Shown here one piece after another: positions 9,159 through 17,325 of a DNA stretch of 64,000 nt. Below the pieces are notes generated by a model that saw nothing but the letters and a program-made list of their open reading frames with translations, was not told the DNA's origin and searched no databases. The position numbers and the translations under genes were made by a program. Within the stretch, counting starts at the first letter, position 1, and the number at the start of each line of letters is the position of its first letter. The stretch is from SZUA-365 sp049663345 (GTDB lineage Bacteria; Bacteroidota; Ignavibacteria; SZUA-365): positions 27,041 to 91,040 of the forward strand of contig JBATDG010000073.1 of NCBI GenBank assembly GCA_049663345.1. The letters are read 5' to 3'.

Positions 9159-10400
9159 TTGAGCTATCTGCAGGACTACGCCTCTCTTCAGAACACCCTG
9201 AATCCGAACACAGATCAATCCGATGTCTCGGGGTATGATATCACGCTGCGGCGGTTGGAGTTCAACTCCGTTGCGCGGGATGTACTTCCGGGTGCGGCAT
9301 CCTACCGATGCAGCTGCCACAGCCGCCGCTTCGAGGGTTGGTGGCCGTCGCAGGATAATGCCATGTTCTGGCCGACGGATGGCAGTCTCCACATGCCGGA
9401 CTGCGATGTCGAGAGCAACTCGCGTTTTCAATGCACGCTGATGGAGCCGAAGCAGCACGCCGCTCGCGGGGTTATTATTCTTCTGCATGGACTCAACGAA
9501 AAACGCTGGGAGAAATATCTGCCGTGGGCTTTGCGGCTTGTGCAGCTGACCGGAAAAGCGGTTTTGCTGTTTCCAATCGCCTTTCATATGGATCGCACGC
9601 CGGCTGCATGGTCGGATCCGCGACGCATGGCCAAAGTCTGCGCTGAGCGTCGCGCGGCATTTCCTTCCATCGTTGGATCGTCGCTGGCGAATGCCGCCAT
9701 GAGTTCACGCCTGCAGATGCTGCCCCAGCGGTTCTTCTGGTCCGGTCTTCAGACCTATGAAGAAATCGTCGGATTCATCCGCGAGCTTCGTGCCGGTGCT
9801 GTGCAGGGACTCCCCGCCGACATCACAATTGATTTTTTCGCTTATTCCATCGGGGCATTTCTTTCTGAAATTCTGCTCATGGCGGATGAAGACGGTTTAT
9901 TCAGCGCCTCACGCCTTTTCCTTTTCTGCGGTGGGCCGACACTTGATCGAATGTATCCGACCTCGCGCTACATCCTTGACAGCGAAGCAACCATCGCGCT
10001 GTATTCCTTTTTCAACGAACATCTGGAAAACGAATTCAATCGTGATCCCCGTATGGCGCATTACTTCAAAGACGAACATCCTGCAGGACCGGCATTCCGG
10101 AGCATGCTGTCGTACCACAAGCTGCACGCTGAACGCGAGAAGAGATTCCGCGAGCTCGCACCGCGCATCCGTGTTACGGCCTTGCGCAAGGACAGTGTAA
10201 TTCCCCCGGGTGAAATTCTGAACACGCTGCAGGGCAGCTACCGCGACATCCCTGTGCCTGTGGATGTTTTGGACTTCCCGTACGAATATTCGCACGTGCA
10301 GCCTTTCCCTGCAAACGCCTCCCTCGAGTCCGAAGTCGATGCCGCGTTTTCCAGTGTTATGAATCTCGCCGCCGGGCACCTCGGCCAGAGGGCAGAATGA
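9159..10400 (+). CDS. Alpha/beta-hydrolase-like protein (DUF6051-like)
   Basis: 413 residues if it starts at the TTG at 9159, which has a GGGAG ribosome site 6 bases upstream. A TTG six codons earlier has none. Around residue 110 is a strand-turn reading VIILLHGLNEKRW, and near residue 230 a nucleophile-elbow-like FFAYSIGAFLSE, giving an alpha/beta-hydrolase pattern with Ser in the GxSxG-like position (YSIG). A segment with FPIAFHMDRTPAAWSDPR lies between them. From memory this combination matches the uncharacterised DUF6051 family of Bacteroidota; this should be checked by profile search. No signal peptide. The stop overlaps the start of the MASE1 kinase (ATGA), so the two are translationally coupled. 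Confidence 0.65.
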   Translation: MSYLQDYASLQNTLNPNTDQSDVSGYDITLRRLEFNSVARDVLPGAASYRCSCHSRRFEGWWPSQDNAMFWPTDGSLHMPDCDVESNSRFQCTLMEPKQHAARGVIILLHGLNEKRWEKYLPWALRLVQLTGKAVLLFPIAFHMDRTPAAWSDPRRMAKVCAERRAAFPSIVGSSLANAAMSSRLQMLPQRFFWSGLQTYEEIVGFIRELRAGAVQGLPADITIDFFAYSIGAFLSEILLMADEDGLFSASRLFLFCGGPTLDRMYPTSRYILDSEATIALYSFFNEHLENEFNRDPRMAHYFKDEHPAGPAFRSMLSYHKLHAEREKRFRELAPRIRVTALRKDSVIPPGEILNTLQGSYRDIPVPVDVLDFPYEYSHVQPFPANASLESEVDAAFSSVMNLAAGHLGQRAE

Positions 10401-12850
10401 CGATACACGATCAGACCTTTCCTGTGGAAACGAAGGGCGCAATTGGATGGCGGGATGCACTGTGGGTCGCCTCATTCGCCCTCATCTATTTCCTTGTTGC
10501 CCGGCTGAGCCTGCTGCTCGTTTTTGAACCCGAGGGAATCGCCGTTATCTGGCCGCCTGCTGGAATTTTTCTCTCTGCCATTTTATTGACCCGGAAAGAG
10601 ATAAGACCATACCTGATAGGCACGCTTTTTCTGACTGATCTGGCTGCCGAACTCCTCGTCGGTACATCTCCCTTAGTGGGACTTGTCTATTCCGCGGCAT
10701 TGACCGGAGATGCTGCGTTCAGCGCATGGCTGCTGCACCGTTTTGTGGGAGAGTCGATAACCTTCCAGCGGGTGAGAGATCTCACGGGCTTTCTTCTTTT
10801 TTCGGTTCTCCTGAGCAACGCGCTTGCTGCGACAGTTGCTGCGTCCGTTGCCGGGTATTATTCATGGACGTCTTTCTCGTCATCATGGTTCGGATGGTGG
10901 TCAGCAGACGGCGTCGGTACTCTCCTCGTGACACCACTCATCATGAACCTCGCATACCAGACGAAACTCCGTTTCAAAAACATTAGAACCAGGCGCGTGA
11001 TTGAAGGCGCAGTAATGTTTCTGCTCATCCTGTTGTTGAACAATTTTACCTTCGCCCATTCCATCACGGACAGGCACGTGGAGCTGCTCTTCGTCCTGGT
11101 TTCATTCCCAATACTGATCTGGGCGGCGCTGCGTCTCGGCGTGATTGGCACGATTTCCGCAATCCTGACGCTGGCGCTGGTAATTCTGATGCACACAATG
11201 TCCGGCCACTTCGTTTATCTATCTGCCGGGTCGAATCTCGTTCTGGCCAGTTACCTTCAGATCTATCTCGCTATCGCCTTCGCACCGGCGTTGTTTCTTG
11301 CCGTGGTTATCGCCGAGCACACACAGGATAAAAAAGAGATCGAGGAAAGCGAACGACGCTACCGCGATTTCTTTGAAGACGATCTGACCGGCGACTACAT
11401 CTCCCGGCCGGATGGAACAATCATCGAGTGCAATCCTGCTTTTGCCAAAATCTTTGAATACGATTCGGTTGACGACGTTATGCGGCATAACGCTTCAGAG
11501 TTTCATCCTACGTCCGATGTCCGCAGCAAATTCCTTGAACTTCTGAAAAAGGAAAAACGCCTGATTAATGTCGAGACGGAAGGCCTGACACAAACAGGAA
11601 GGATTATTCACCTGATCGAAAACATCATCGGGAAATTTGACGAGAATGGCGAGCTGGTAGAAATTAAGGGATATCTATTTGACGACACTGAACGCAAACA
11701 TGCATCGGAGCTGTTGAAGGCAAGGGAACGCAGGTTCGGCGCTCTGATTGAAAATATTTCCGACGTTATCACAATACTCGGAGCGGAGGGACTGATGAAA
11801 TTTGAAAGTCCCTCTGTGCAACGCATTCTCGGCTACGGACAAAATGAACTCATCGGCAGAAGTGCCTTTGAATTTATACATCCGGAGGATCACACTAAAG
11901 TCGCCGAGGCCATCGCAGCGGGTCTGGGCGAAGCCTTCGCGGTTGTCGAGACCGATTATCGCTTCCGACATAAAAATGGGACGTGGCGTCACCTCCATGG
12001 CATCGGTGTCAATATGATCCACGATGAAACCCTTCAGGGCTTTGTCGTTACCTCCCGCGACATAACCGAAAACAAATCATACGAAAAGGATCTTGTTGAA
12101 GCGCGGGACCAGGCCGAACGGTCCGAGAAACTTAAGGACGCCTTTATTGCGAACATCTCGCATGAAATCCGCACTCCGTTGAATATCATTCTCGGCTACA
12201 ACGGTTTGATCGAAACAATGCTGGAACAGAAGGCTCATGCCGATGAAATGGAACTGTTCGAGAATGTCAAGGAAGGGTCCGTGCGGCTGATGCGGACCGT
12301 GGACATGATCCTCGATATCTCCCGCCTTCAGGTTGGCGACATCAAGCTGCACCCTGCCCCGCTCGACCTGTGCAGCCTCGTGGAAGCCAGCGTTCAGGAG
12401 CATGAAGTTATCGCGCAGCAGAAGTCCCTGGTTCTCTCTGTCATGCTAGCGGATGAGGCAGTGGTTGCTGAAGCAGATGAATATACGCTGCGCCAGACCC
12501 TCGACAATCTGATCGGGAATGCGCTCAAATATACCCGAGAAGGCGGAGTGGTTCTGGTGGTCCGTTACGCAGCCAGCGGTGCTCCCTGCATCGATGTGAA
12601 GGACACCGGAATCGGCATCGATCCTGATTATCTTCCGCGCCTGTTCTCTCCTTATTCGCAGGAGCAGATCGGAATGACGCGTGCCTATGACGGCGTCGGA
12701 CTCGGTCTCGCCCTTGTGAAAAACTACACAGCCATGAACGGCATCACCATTCATGTCGAGAGCGAGAAAGGTGTCGGCACGACTTTCACTCTTGAATTCC
12801 GGATCCCAGACGGAGCTTCGGAGCACAATATGCCAAGCGGATATCTTTGA
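10397..12850 (+). CDS. MASE1-PAS-PAS sensor histidine kinase
   Basis: 817 residues. The N-terminal 300 residues are an eight-helix-type MASE1 membrane sensor, recognised by LLVFEPEGIAVIWPPAGIF near residue 45. Two PAS domains follow (about 320-435 and 436-560), then HisKA with H589 in FIANISHEIRTPLN, and HATPase with the N box (LIGNALKYT), DTGIGI and GVGLGLALVKNY. It is a complete membrane kinase without a receiver domain. The start overlaps the stop of the hydrolase-like gene by four bases, so the two are made together; a functional link between that protein and the sensor is an inference. Confidence 0.92.
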   Translation: MTIHDQTFPVETKGAIGWRDALWVASFALIYFLVARLSLLLVFEPEGIAVIWPPAGIFLSAILLTRKEIRPYLIGTLFLTDLAAELLVGTSPLVGLVYSAALTGDAAFSAWLLHRFVGESITFQRVRDLTGFLLFSVLLSNALAATVAASVAGYYSWTSFSSSWFGWWSADGVGTLLVTPLIMNLAYQTKLRFKNIRTRRVIEGAVMFLLILLLNNFTFAHSITDRHVELLFVLVSFPILIWAALRLGVIGTISAILTLALVILMHTMSGHFVYLSAGSNLVLASYLQIYLAIAFAPALFLAVVIAEHTQDKKEIEESERRYRDFFEDDLTGDYISRPDGTIIECNPAFAKIFEYDSVDDVMRHNASEFHPTSDVRSKFLELLKKEKRLINVETEGLTQTGRIIHLIENIIGKFDENGELVEIKGYLFDDTERKHASELLKARERRFGALIENISDVITILGAEGLMKFESPSVQRILGYGQNELIGRSAFEFIHPEDHTKVAEAIAAGLGEAFAVVETDYRFRHKNGTWRHLHGIGVNMIHDETLQGFVVTSRDITENKSYEKDLVEARDQAERSEKLKDAFIANISHEIRTPLNIILGYNGLIETMLEQKAHADEMELFENVKEGSVRLMRTVDMILDISRLQVGDIKLHPAPLDLCSLVEASVQEHEVIAQQKSLVLSVMLADEAVVAEADEYTLRQTLDNLIGNALKYTREGGVVLVVRYAASGAPCIDVKDTGIGIDPDYLPRLFSPYSQEQIGMTRAYDGVGLGLALVKNYTAMNGITIHVESEKGVGTTFTLEFRIPDGASEHNMPSGYL

Positions 12851-12880
12851 TGGCTATCTCCCTGCCATCGATTTTTCTGT
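12849..12880 (+). terminator. Probable intrinsic terminator of the MASE1 kinase gene
   Basis: GATGGC (12849-12854) pairs with GCCATC (12864-12869) across a 9-base loop, followed by GATTTTTCTGTTTC. The stem overlaps the stop codon of the kinase gene and lies in the short gap before the convergent permease gene. Confidence 0.55.
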
Positions 12881-12886
12881 TTCTCT

Positions 12887-13645
12887 TTACATCAGGACTG
12901 GCAGCACCAGTTTCAAGCCGGCGAGAACCAGAACCACACTCATAACCGTCTGCAGATGCGGTACACTCAGCCGCTTCGCGCCTGCGAATGAACCCAGCCA
13001 TCCGCCGATGATGACTGCCGCGACGAGGAGGAGCCACGGACCGGGAACGAGGTTCCCGCGCGTAAGATGACCCGCGAGACCGGAGCAGGAATTGACGACA
13101 ATAAATGCGCTCGCGATTGCCGCAGTCTGCTTCGGATCAGTCCAGCGCAGCAGCAGCAGAAGTGGACTCAGAAAAACCCCGCCCCCGATCCCGATCATTC
13201 CTGAAAGCAAACCGAGTACACTGCCGCTTCCCAATCCGACCATCCAGAGGATGCGGCGATCAACAGTTCTGACGGGGGCGGTGCTTCCACGAATAATAAA
13301 AATGCGCGCGGCAGCGAGGATGAGAAAAATTCCGAGGAAGAGACGGAGATAGGCTTCCTCGACATGGAGTAAACCGCCGACGAAAGCCGCAGGTACGGAG
13401 GCAATGACGAAGGGCAGGAGGATTCGGGAACGGAGATGTCCTTCGCTCCAGAACATATACAGTCCGATCGCGGCAACGAGTATGTTCAGTACGAGTACGA
13501 CCGGGACCATCGCCGCGGACATCAATCCCGCGAGCGAAAGTATCGCGAGATAGCCGGATGCACCTCCGTGGCCAACCGATGAAAACAGGAAAGCGATGGC
13601 GCAGAAAGCTACACCCAGAACTGCCGCCTGAGAGAGATCAATCAT
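12887..13645 (-). CDS. TauE/SafE-type sulfite/anion permease
   Basis: 252 residues with about eight hydrophobic segments arranged in two halves. Each half has the glycine-rich motif of the family: FLFSSVGHGGASGY near residue 20 and LSGMIGIGGGVFLSPLLLL near residue 155. TauE/SafE proteins move sulfite, sulfoacetate or similar anions across the inner membrane. The start ATG at 13645 overlaps the end of the MOSC gene by 8 bases, so it is the last gene of the Mo-cofactor operon. A role in exporting a sulfur or molybdenum-related anion is possible but is not shown by the sequence. Confidence 0.85.
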   Translation of the reverse strand: MIDLSQAAVLGVAFCAIAFLFSSVGHGGASGYLAILSLAGLMSAAMVPVVLVLNILVAAIGLYMFWSEGHLRSRILLPFVIASVPAAFVGGLLHVEEAYLRLFLGIFLILAAARIFIIRGSTAPVRTVDRRILWMVGLGSGSVLGLLSGMIGIGGGVFLSPLLLLLRWTDPKQTAAIASAFIVVNSCSGLAGHLTRGNLVPGPWLLLVAAVIIGGWLGSFAGAKRLSVPHLQTVMSVVLVLAGLKLVLPVLM

Positions 13646-14123
13646 TCGGGTTCCCGCCCTTCTCTTGTGCGATATCTGAAGACGAGACGAATGAGACAGT
13701 GCTCCCCACCTGTACCACAGCTCCTTGCAGAACGCGGGCGAAAAGTCCCTCGCGAGGCATCACGCAATCGCCCACCTGCTCGAAGATCGCGCAGCGAGAA
13801 TGGCATTCTTTCCCGATCTGCGTGATTTCCAGTTCCGCTTCCCCGACACGGATTTTGTCGCCGATGTGCAGGGAGAGAAGATCGACTCCTTTCGTGGTGA
13901 TGTTCTCCGCGAAGGCGCCGGGCTGAACGGCCAATCCCAGCGCGTGGATTTTTTCGATGCTCTCTATCGCCAGCAGGCTCACCTGCCGGTGCCACTTACC
14001 CGCATGTGCATCGCCTTCGATCCCCCAATCCTCGATGAGCCGCACTTCTTCGCGGTTGCTCTTGGCTATACCTTTTTCTGCGCTGGTCGAAAGCGCGACG
14101 ACGCTGCCTGCTGCCTGCTTCAT
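13638..14123 (-). CDS. MOSC domain protein
   Basis: 161 residues starting at an ATG (14123) that overlaps the stop of moeA as ATGA; a GTG three codons upstream is less likely. The MOSC fold (Mo-cofactor sulfurase C-terminal) is indicated by the segments GIEGDAHAGKWHRQVSLLA (about 35-53), GAFAENITTKGVDL (about 70-83), the conserved Cys in GKECHSRCAIF (about 108-118) and the VMPREGLFARVL motif. Stand-alone MOSC proteins are thought to handle sulfur or Mo-cofactor transfer. Its position inside a moeA-moaCB-moaA operon next to a molybdoenzyme supports this role. Confidence 0.88.
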   Translation of the reverse strand: MKQAAGSVVALSTSAEKGIAKSNREEVRLIEDWGIEGDAHAGKWHRQVSLLAIESIEKIHALGLAVQPGAFAENITTKGVDLLSLHIGDKIRVGEAELEITQIGKECHSRCAIFEQVGDCVMPREGLFARVLQGAVVQVGSTVSFVSSSDIAQEKGGNPND

Positions 14124-15343
14124 GACCACCACCAGTTTATCAATTCTACAGCAATGCTGCGGTTTCTCTGAACCGATGTTGCGCTCTTCGGAAAGCGGTA
14201 GATTCCGTTCGCTGAAGCAAGGCCGCTCAGCATGTGGGATTCCTGTCCCCGCAGCGGCGCGACGATGAATCCGCCTTTGCCGTCCTTCGAGATGCGGACC
14301 CTGACGAATTCCATTCGTCCCGCCTGTTTTTTCAGATCACCCGTGAGCCGGGCATGGATGATCAGCGGTTCGGGGAGGCTCTGTCCTGTCATGCGGGCGA
14401 TGGCCGGTCTTATGAGCAGGTGAAAGGAGAGCAGTGCGGAGACGGGATTTCCGGGCAGCGCGAATATCAGCTTCTTTCCTTTCGTACCGAAGAAATTCGG
14501 TTTACCTGGCTTCATGGCGATGCGCCAGAAATGCTCTTTCACACGAAGCGAATGCAGCGCCTCGCGGACGTAATCGTGATCGCCCACGGAAATTCCTCCC
14601 ACCGTGATAACGATATCCGAGGATCGCAGCGCTTCGCCGATGACCTGCGAAATCTGCGCTGGCGCATCGGCGGCGCGGGTCATGCGGACCTCGCTCACGC
14701 CGAGCATATTGAGGGCTGAAGAAAGTGCGGTTGAATTCGAATCGCGGATTTGTCCCGCTTTGAGCTCCGCCGTCACCGGACGCACTTCATCGCCGGTCAC
14801 CACGAGCGAAACGCGGGGCTTTTTGAAGACGCGAACGCGCGCGCAGCCCGCGGAGGCGAGGAGTCCGGCGACCGGCGGGGTAATCAGCGTTCCCGATAAA
14901 AGGACCACAGCGCCTTTTTTAAATTCCGCGCCCCTTCGACGGATGCTCGTGCCTGAACGGATCGGCGTGCTGATTTCAATTCCGCTGTCCGTTTCAGTCA
15001 CGAGTTCCTTCATGATGACGGCATCCGCGCCGCGGGGAATCGGAGCGCCGGTCATGATCTTGATGGCGGAGCGGCGCTTTACCGCAGTGTCCGCCGCTTC
15101 GCCTGCGTGGATAGTGCCGGCAACGGAGAGCGTGACCGGATGGCCGACGTCAGCGTTCGCGATATCGGCGGAGCGGATGGCGTAGCCGTCCATCGATGAG
15201 GAGTCGAAGGGCGGCATCGGATTTTTTGCGGTGATGTCTTCGGCGAGGATTTCCCCGGTGACGCGGCTAAGCGGCTTGATGGTTGTGCCCAGCACGGCGC
15301 TCTCGGCGAGAACGATCGCGAGGGCGTCGTCGAAATCAATCAC
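14120..15343 (-). CDS. moeA: Molybdopterin molybdotransferase MoeA
   Basis: 407 residues, the normal MoeA length. It inserts molybdate into adenylylated molybdopterin to give active Mo-cofactor. Recognisable features: the N-terminal segment PPFDSSSMDGYAI (about residue 45), the MPT-binding domain with GGISVGDHDYVREAL (about 245-260), and the PGNPVSALLSF motif (about 300). GTG start at 15343, overlapping the stop of the MoaC-MoaB gene (GTGA). It lies in the chain moaA, moaCB, moeA, MOSC, tauE, just downstream of the molybdenum hydroxylase genes. Confidence 0.95.
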   Translation of the reverse strand: MIDFDDALAIVLAESAVLGTTIKPLSRVTGEILAEDITAKNPMPPFDSSSMDGYAIRSADIANADVGHPVTLSVAGTIHAGEAADTAVKRRSAIKIMTGAPIPRGADAVIMKELVTETDSGIEISTPIRSGTSIRRRGAEFKKGAVVLLSGTLITPPVAGLLASAGCARVRVFKKPRVSLVVTGDEVRPVTAELKAGQIRDSNSTALSSALNMLGVSEVRMTRAADAPAQISQVIGEALRSSDIVITVGGISVGDHDYVREALHSLRVKEHFWRIAMKPGKPNFFGTKGKKLIFALPGNPVSALLSFHLLIRPAIARMTGQSLPEPLIIHARLTGDLKKQAGRMEFVRVRISKDGKGGFIVAPLRGQESHMLSGLASANGIYRFPKSATSVQRNRSIAVELINWWWS

Positions 15344-16281
15344 GGAGTGCTCTCCCTTTCGTCATGATGCGCAGTACTGTTTTGCATCCAGAGCATGTTG
15401 AAGGAATGCAGAAGTGCGGGGAAGAGCGCGTTGAGGGAATCCAGCACGCCGCCGGTGGAGCCGGGGAGATTGAGAATAATCGTATTTCCGCGAATTCCGG
15501 CCTGCGCGCGGGAGAGCATGGCGTAGGGCGTGCGATCCTGTCCGTAAGCGCGCGCGGCCTCGGGGATCCCGGGAATGCTGCGCTCGATCACCTGAGCCAT
15601 GGCTTCGGGAGTGCAGTCCCTGGGACTGAATCCGGTTCCCCCGGTGGTGACAACCAGATCAAGTTTCTGCTCGTCGACATAGGCGGTGAGCGTCCGGACA
15701 ATCACATCGACGTCGTCGGGAATAATGCTGTAGTCGCGAACTTCCACACCTTCGGCTTCAAGCCTTTCCATGATCAGTTTTCCTGACCGGTCTGTTTTTT
15801 CTCCTGCGGAAATCGAATCCGACATCACCAGCACAGCGGCGCGGAGCGGTCTTTCAAACGATTCCCTGAAATCGGATTTGCCGCCTTCCTTTTTATCCAG
15901 ACGTACACGGAGGATCTCCATTCCCTCATCCAGCATTTTCAGCATGTCGTAGAGCGTGAGAGCGGCTACGCTGGCTCCGGTCATCGCTTCCATCTCCACG
16001 CCGGTTTTGTAGATCGCCTTGACCTCGACGCGGACAGTAATGCGATCGTCGGTGAGATCGAAGTCGACGCCGACGTAATCGACGGGCAGTGGATGGCAGT
16101 AGGGAATGATGGTGGGACAGGATTTGACGGCCTGAACAGCGGCCACTTTGGCGACGGAGAAAGGATCGCCTTTCGGGACGCGATGCTCGCGGATTATCGC
16201 GGCCGTGCCCGGACTGATAGTCAGTTCCGCCGACGCGAAAGCCGTGCGGAGAGTTTTCACTTTGTGAGAAACATCGATCAT
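15340..16281 (-). CDS. moaCB: MoaC-MoaB/MogA fusion, bifunctional Mo-cofactor biosynthesis protein
   Basis: 313 residues in two domains. Residues 1-150 are MoaC (cyclic pyranopterin monophosphate synthase), shown by KSCPTIIPYCHPLPVD near residue 55 and KTGVEMEAMTGASVAAL near 95. Residues 165-305 are MoaB/MogA (molybdopterin adenylyltransferase), shown by VVTTGGTGFSPRDCTPEA (about 215) and ILNLPGSTGGV near the end. The fusion is known in many bacteria. The ATG at 16281 lies three bases after the stop of moaA and the stop overlaps moeA, so the three genes are translated as a unit. Confidence 0.95.
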   Translation of the reverse strand: MIDVSHKVKTLRTAFASAELTISPGTAAIIREHRVPKGDPFSVAKVAAVQAVKSCPTIIPYCHPLPVDYVGVDFDLTDDRITVRVEVKAIYKTGVEMEAMTGASVAALTLYDMLKMLDEGMEILRVRLDKKEGGKSDFRESFERPLRAAVLVMSDSISAGEKTDRSGKLIMERLEAEGVEVRDYSIIPDDVDVIVRTLTAYVDEQKLDLVVTTGGTGFSPRDCTPEAMAQVIERSIPGIPEAARAYGQDRTPYAMLSRAQAGIRGNTIILNLPGSTGGVLDSLNALFPALLHSFNMLWMQNSTAHHDERESTP

Positions 16282-16284
16282 CGA

Positions 16285-17274
16285 TCAACCTCCAATCTGA
16301 ATCATCGAGCGGTTTACCAGTCCGCACAATGTATCGACTGGAGGATGAGAATACCACTTTGCTCCGACGGCCTCACGGATCGCGGACTCCAGCTCATTGT
16401 CGCTGCCGTGTTCCCTGAGAATGCCGCGAAGGTTGGTTTCCGCTTTCGAGAACAGGCAGGGCTTGACGGTTCCGTCGGCCGTGAGCCGGATCCGGTTGCA
16501 GCCGACGCAGAAATGCTCCGACATCGAAGTGATGAAGCTGACGTTTCCGCTGAAGCCCGGCACGTGAAAATCCTTCGCCACCGAATGCGCATCCCCGCCG
16601 GTCATGGGAATCAAGTCGTATTCGGTGGAGATGACGTCGCGCATTTCGCTGTAGGGCATGAAGCCGGCCTCACTCCAGCGGTTGGAATCAAACGGCATGT
16701 ATTCGATGAAGCGCACGTTGACGGGATTCTCTTTCGTCAGACGGACGAGATCCAGAATCTCGTCGTCGTTGACTCCCTTGATCACTACGATATTCAGCTT
16801 GAGCGGCGAGAAGCCGCATTCGAGCGCCGCTGCGATTCCGTCGGCGACCGCAGAAAATTCATCCTGCTTCGTGATAGCGGCGAAGCGTTCCGGACGCAGC
16901 GTATCGAGACTGATGTTGAGGGCCTGGAGTCCCGCCTGCTTCAGCTCGGCGGCATACTGCCGTAGAAGAACGCCGTTCGTGGTCAGTCCAACTGTATCGA
17001 TGCCCTGCATCTCCGCGAGCTGCGAGACGAGCTGCGGGAGTCCTTTGCGCACGAGGGGTTCACCGCCGGTGAGGCGGACTTTGCGCACGCCCATACCGGC
17101 GAAGATTCCGGCCACGCGGAGAATTTCATCGAAGGTGAGAAGTTCTTCCTGCGGACGGAACGCCATGTGCTCCTGCGGCATACAGTAGCGGCACCGCAGA
17201 TTGCAGCGATCCGTTACCGAAATGCGAAGGTATGTATGCGATCTATAGTAGCTGTCGACGAGTTCAGTATTCAT
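16285..17274 (-). CDS. moaA: GTP 3',8-cyclase MoaA (radical SAM)
   Basis: 329 residues. The radical-SAM cluster is formed by C24, C28 and C31 in TDRCNLRCRYCMP. The second, substrate-side cluster comes from EHFCVGCNRIRLTADG and KPCLF near residues 255-280. The SAM-binding GGEPL is present and the protein ends with the family's C-terminal Gly-Gly (MIQIGG). MoaA converts GTP to the 3',8-cyclo precursor of molybdopterin in the cytoplasm. It is the first gene of the Mo-cofactor segment, 51 bases downstream of the molybdoenzyme large subunit, so cofactor and enzyme are probably co-expressed. Confidence 0.96.
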   Translation of the reverse strand: MNTELVDSYYRSHTYLRISVTDRCNLRCRYCMPQEHMAFRPQEELLTFDEILRVAGIFAGMGVRKVRLTGGEPLVRKGLPQLVSQLAEMQGIDTVGLTTNGVLLRQYAAELKQAGLQALNISLDTLRPERFAAITKQDEFSAVADGIAAALECGFSPLKLNIVVIKGVNDDEILDLVRLTKENPVNVRFIEYMPFDSNRWSEAGFMPYSEMRDVISTEYDLIPMTGGDAHSVAKDFHVPGFSGNVSFITSMSEHFCVGCNRIRLTADGTVKPCLFSKAETNLRGILREHGSDNELESAIREAVGAKWYSHPPVDTLCGLVNRSMIQIGG

Positions 17275-17325
17275 GACGTCTTTCGAAAAAGAACCGTGCA
17301 GCGGCGATGCGTCTGCAGCGCGTTA

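Noticed and set aside
17275..17325. Possible Mo-cofactor riboswitch before moaA
   Set aside because: Only 51 bases separate moaA from the upstream gene, too short for the known Moco RNA motif.
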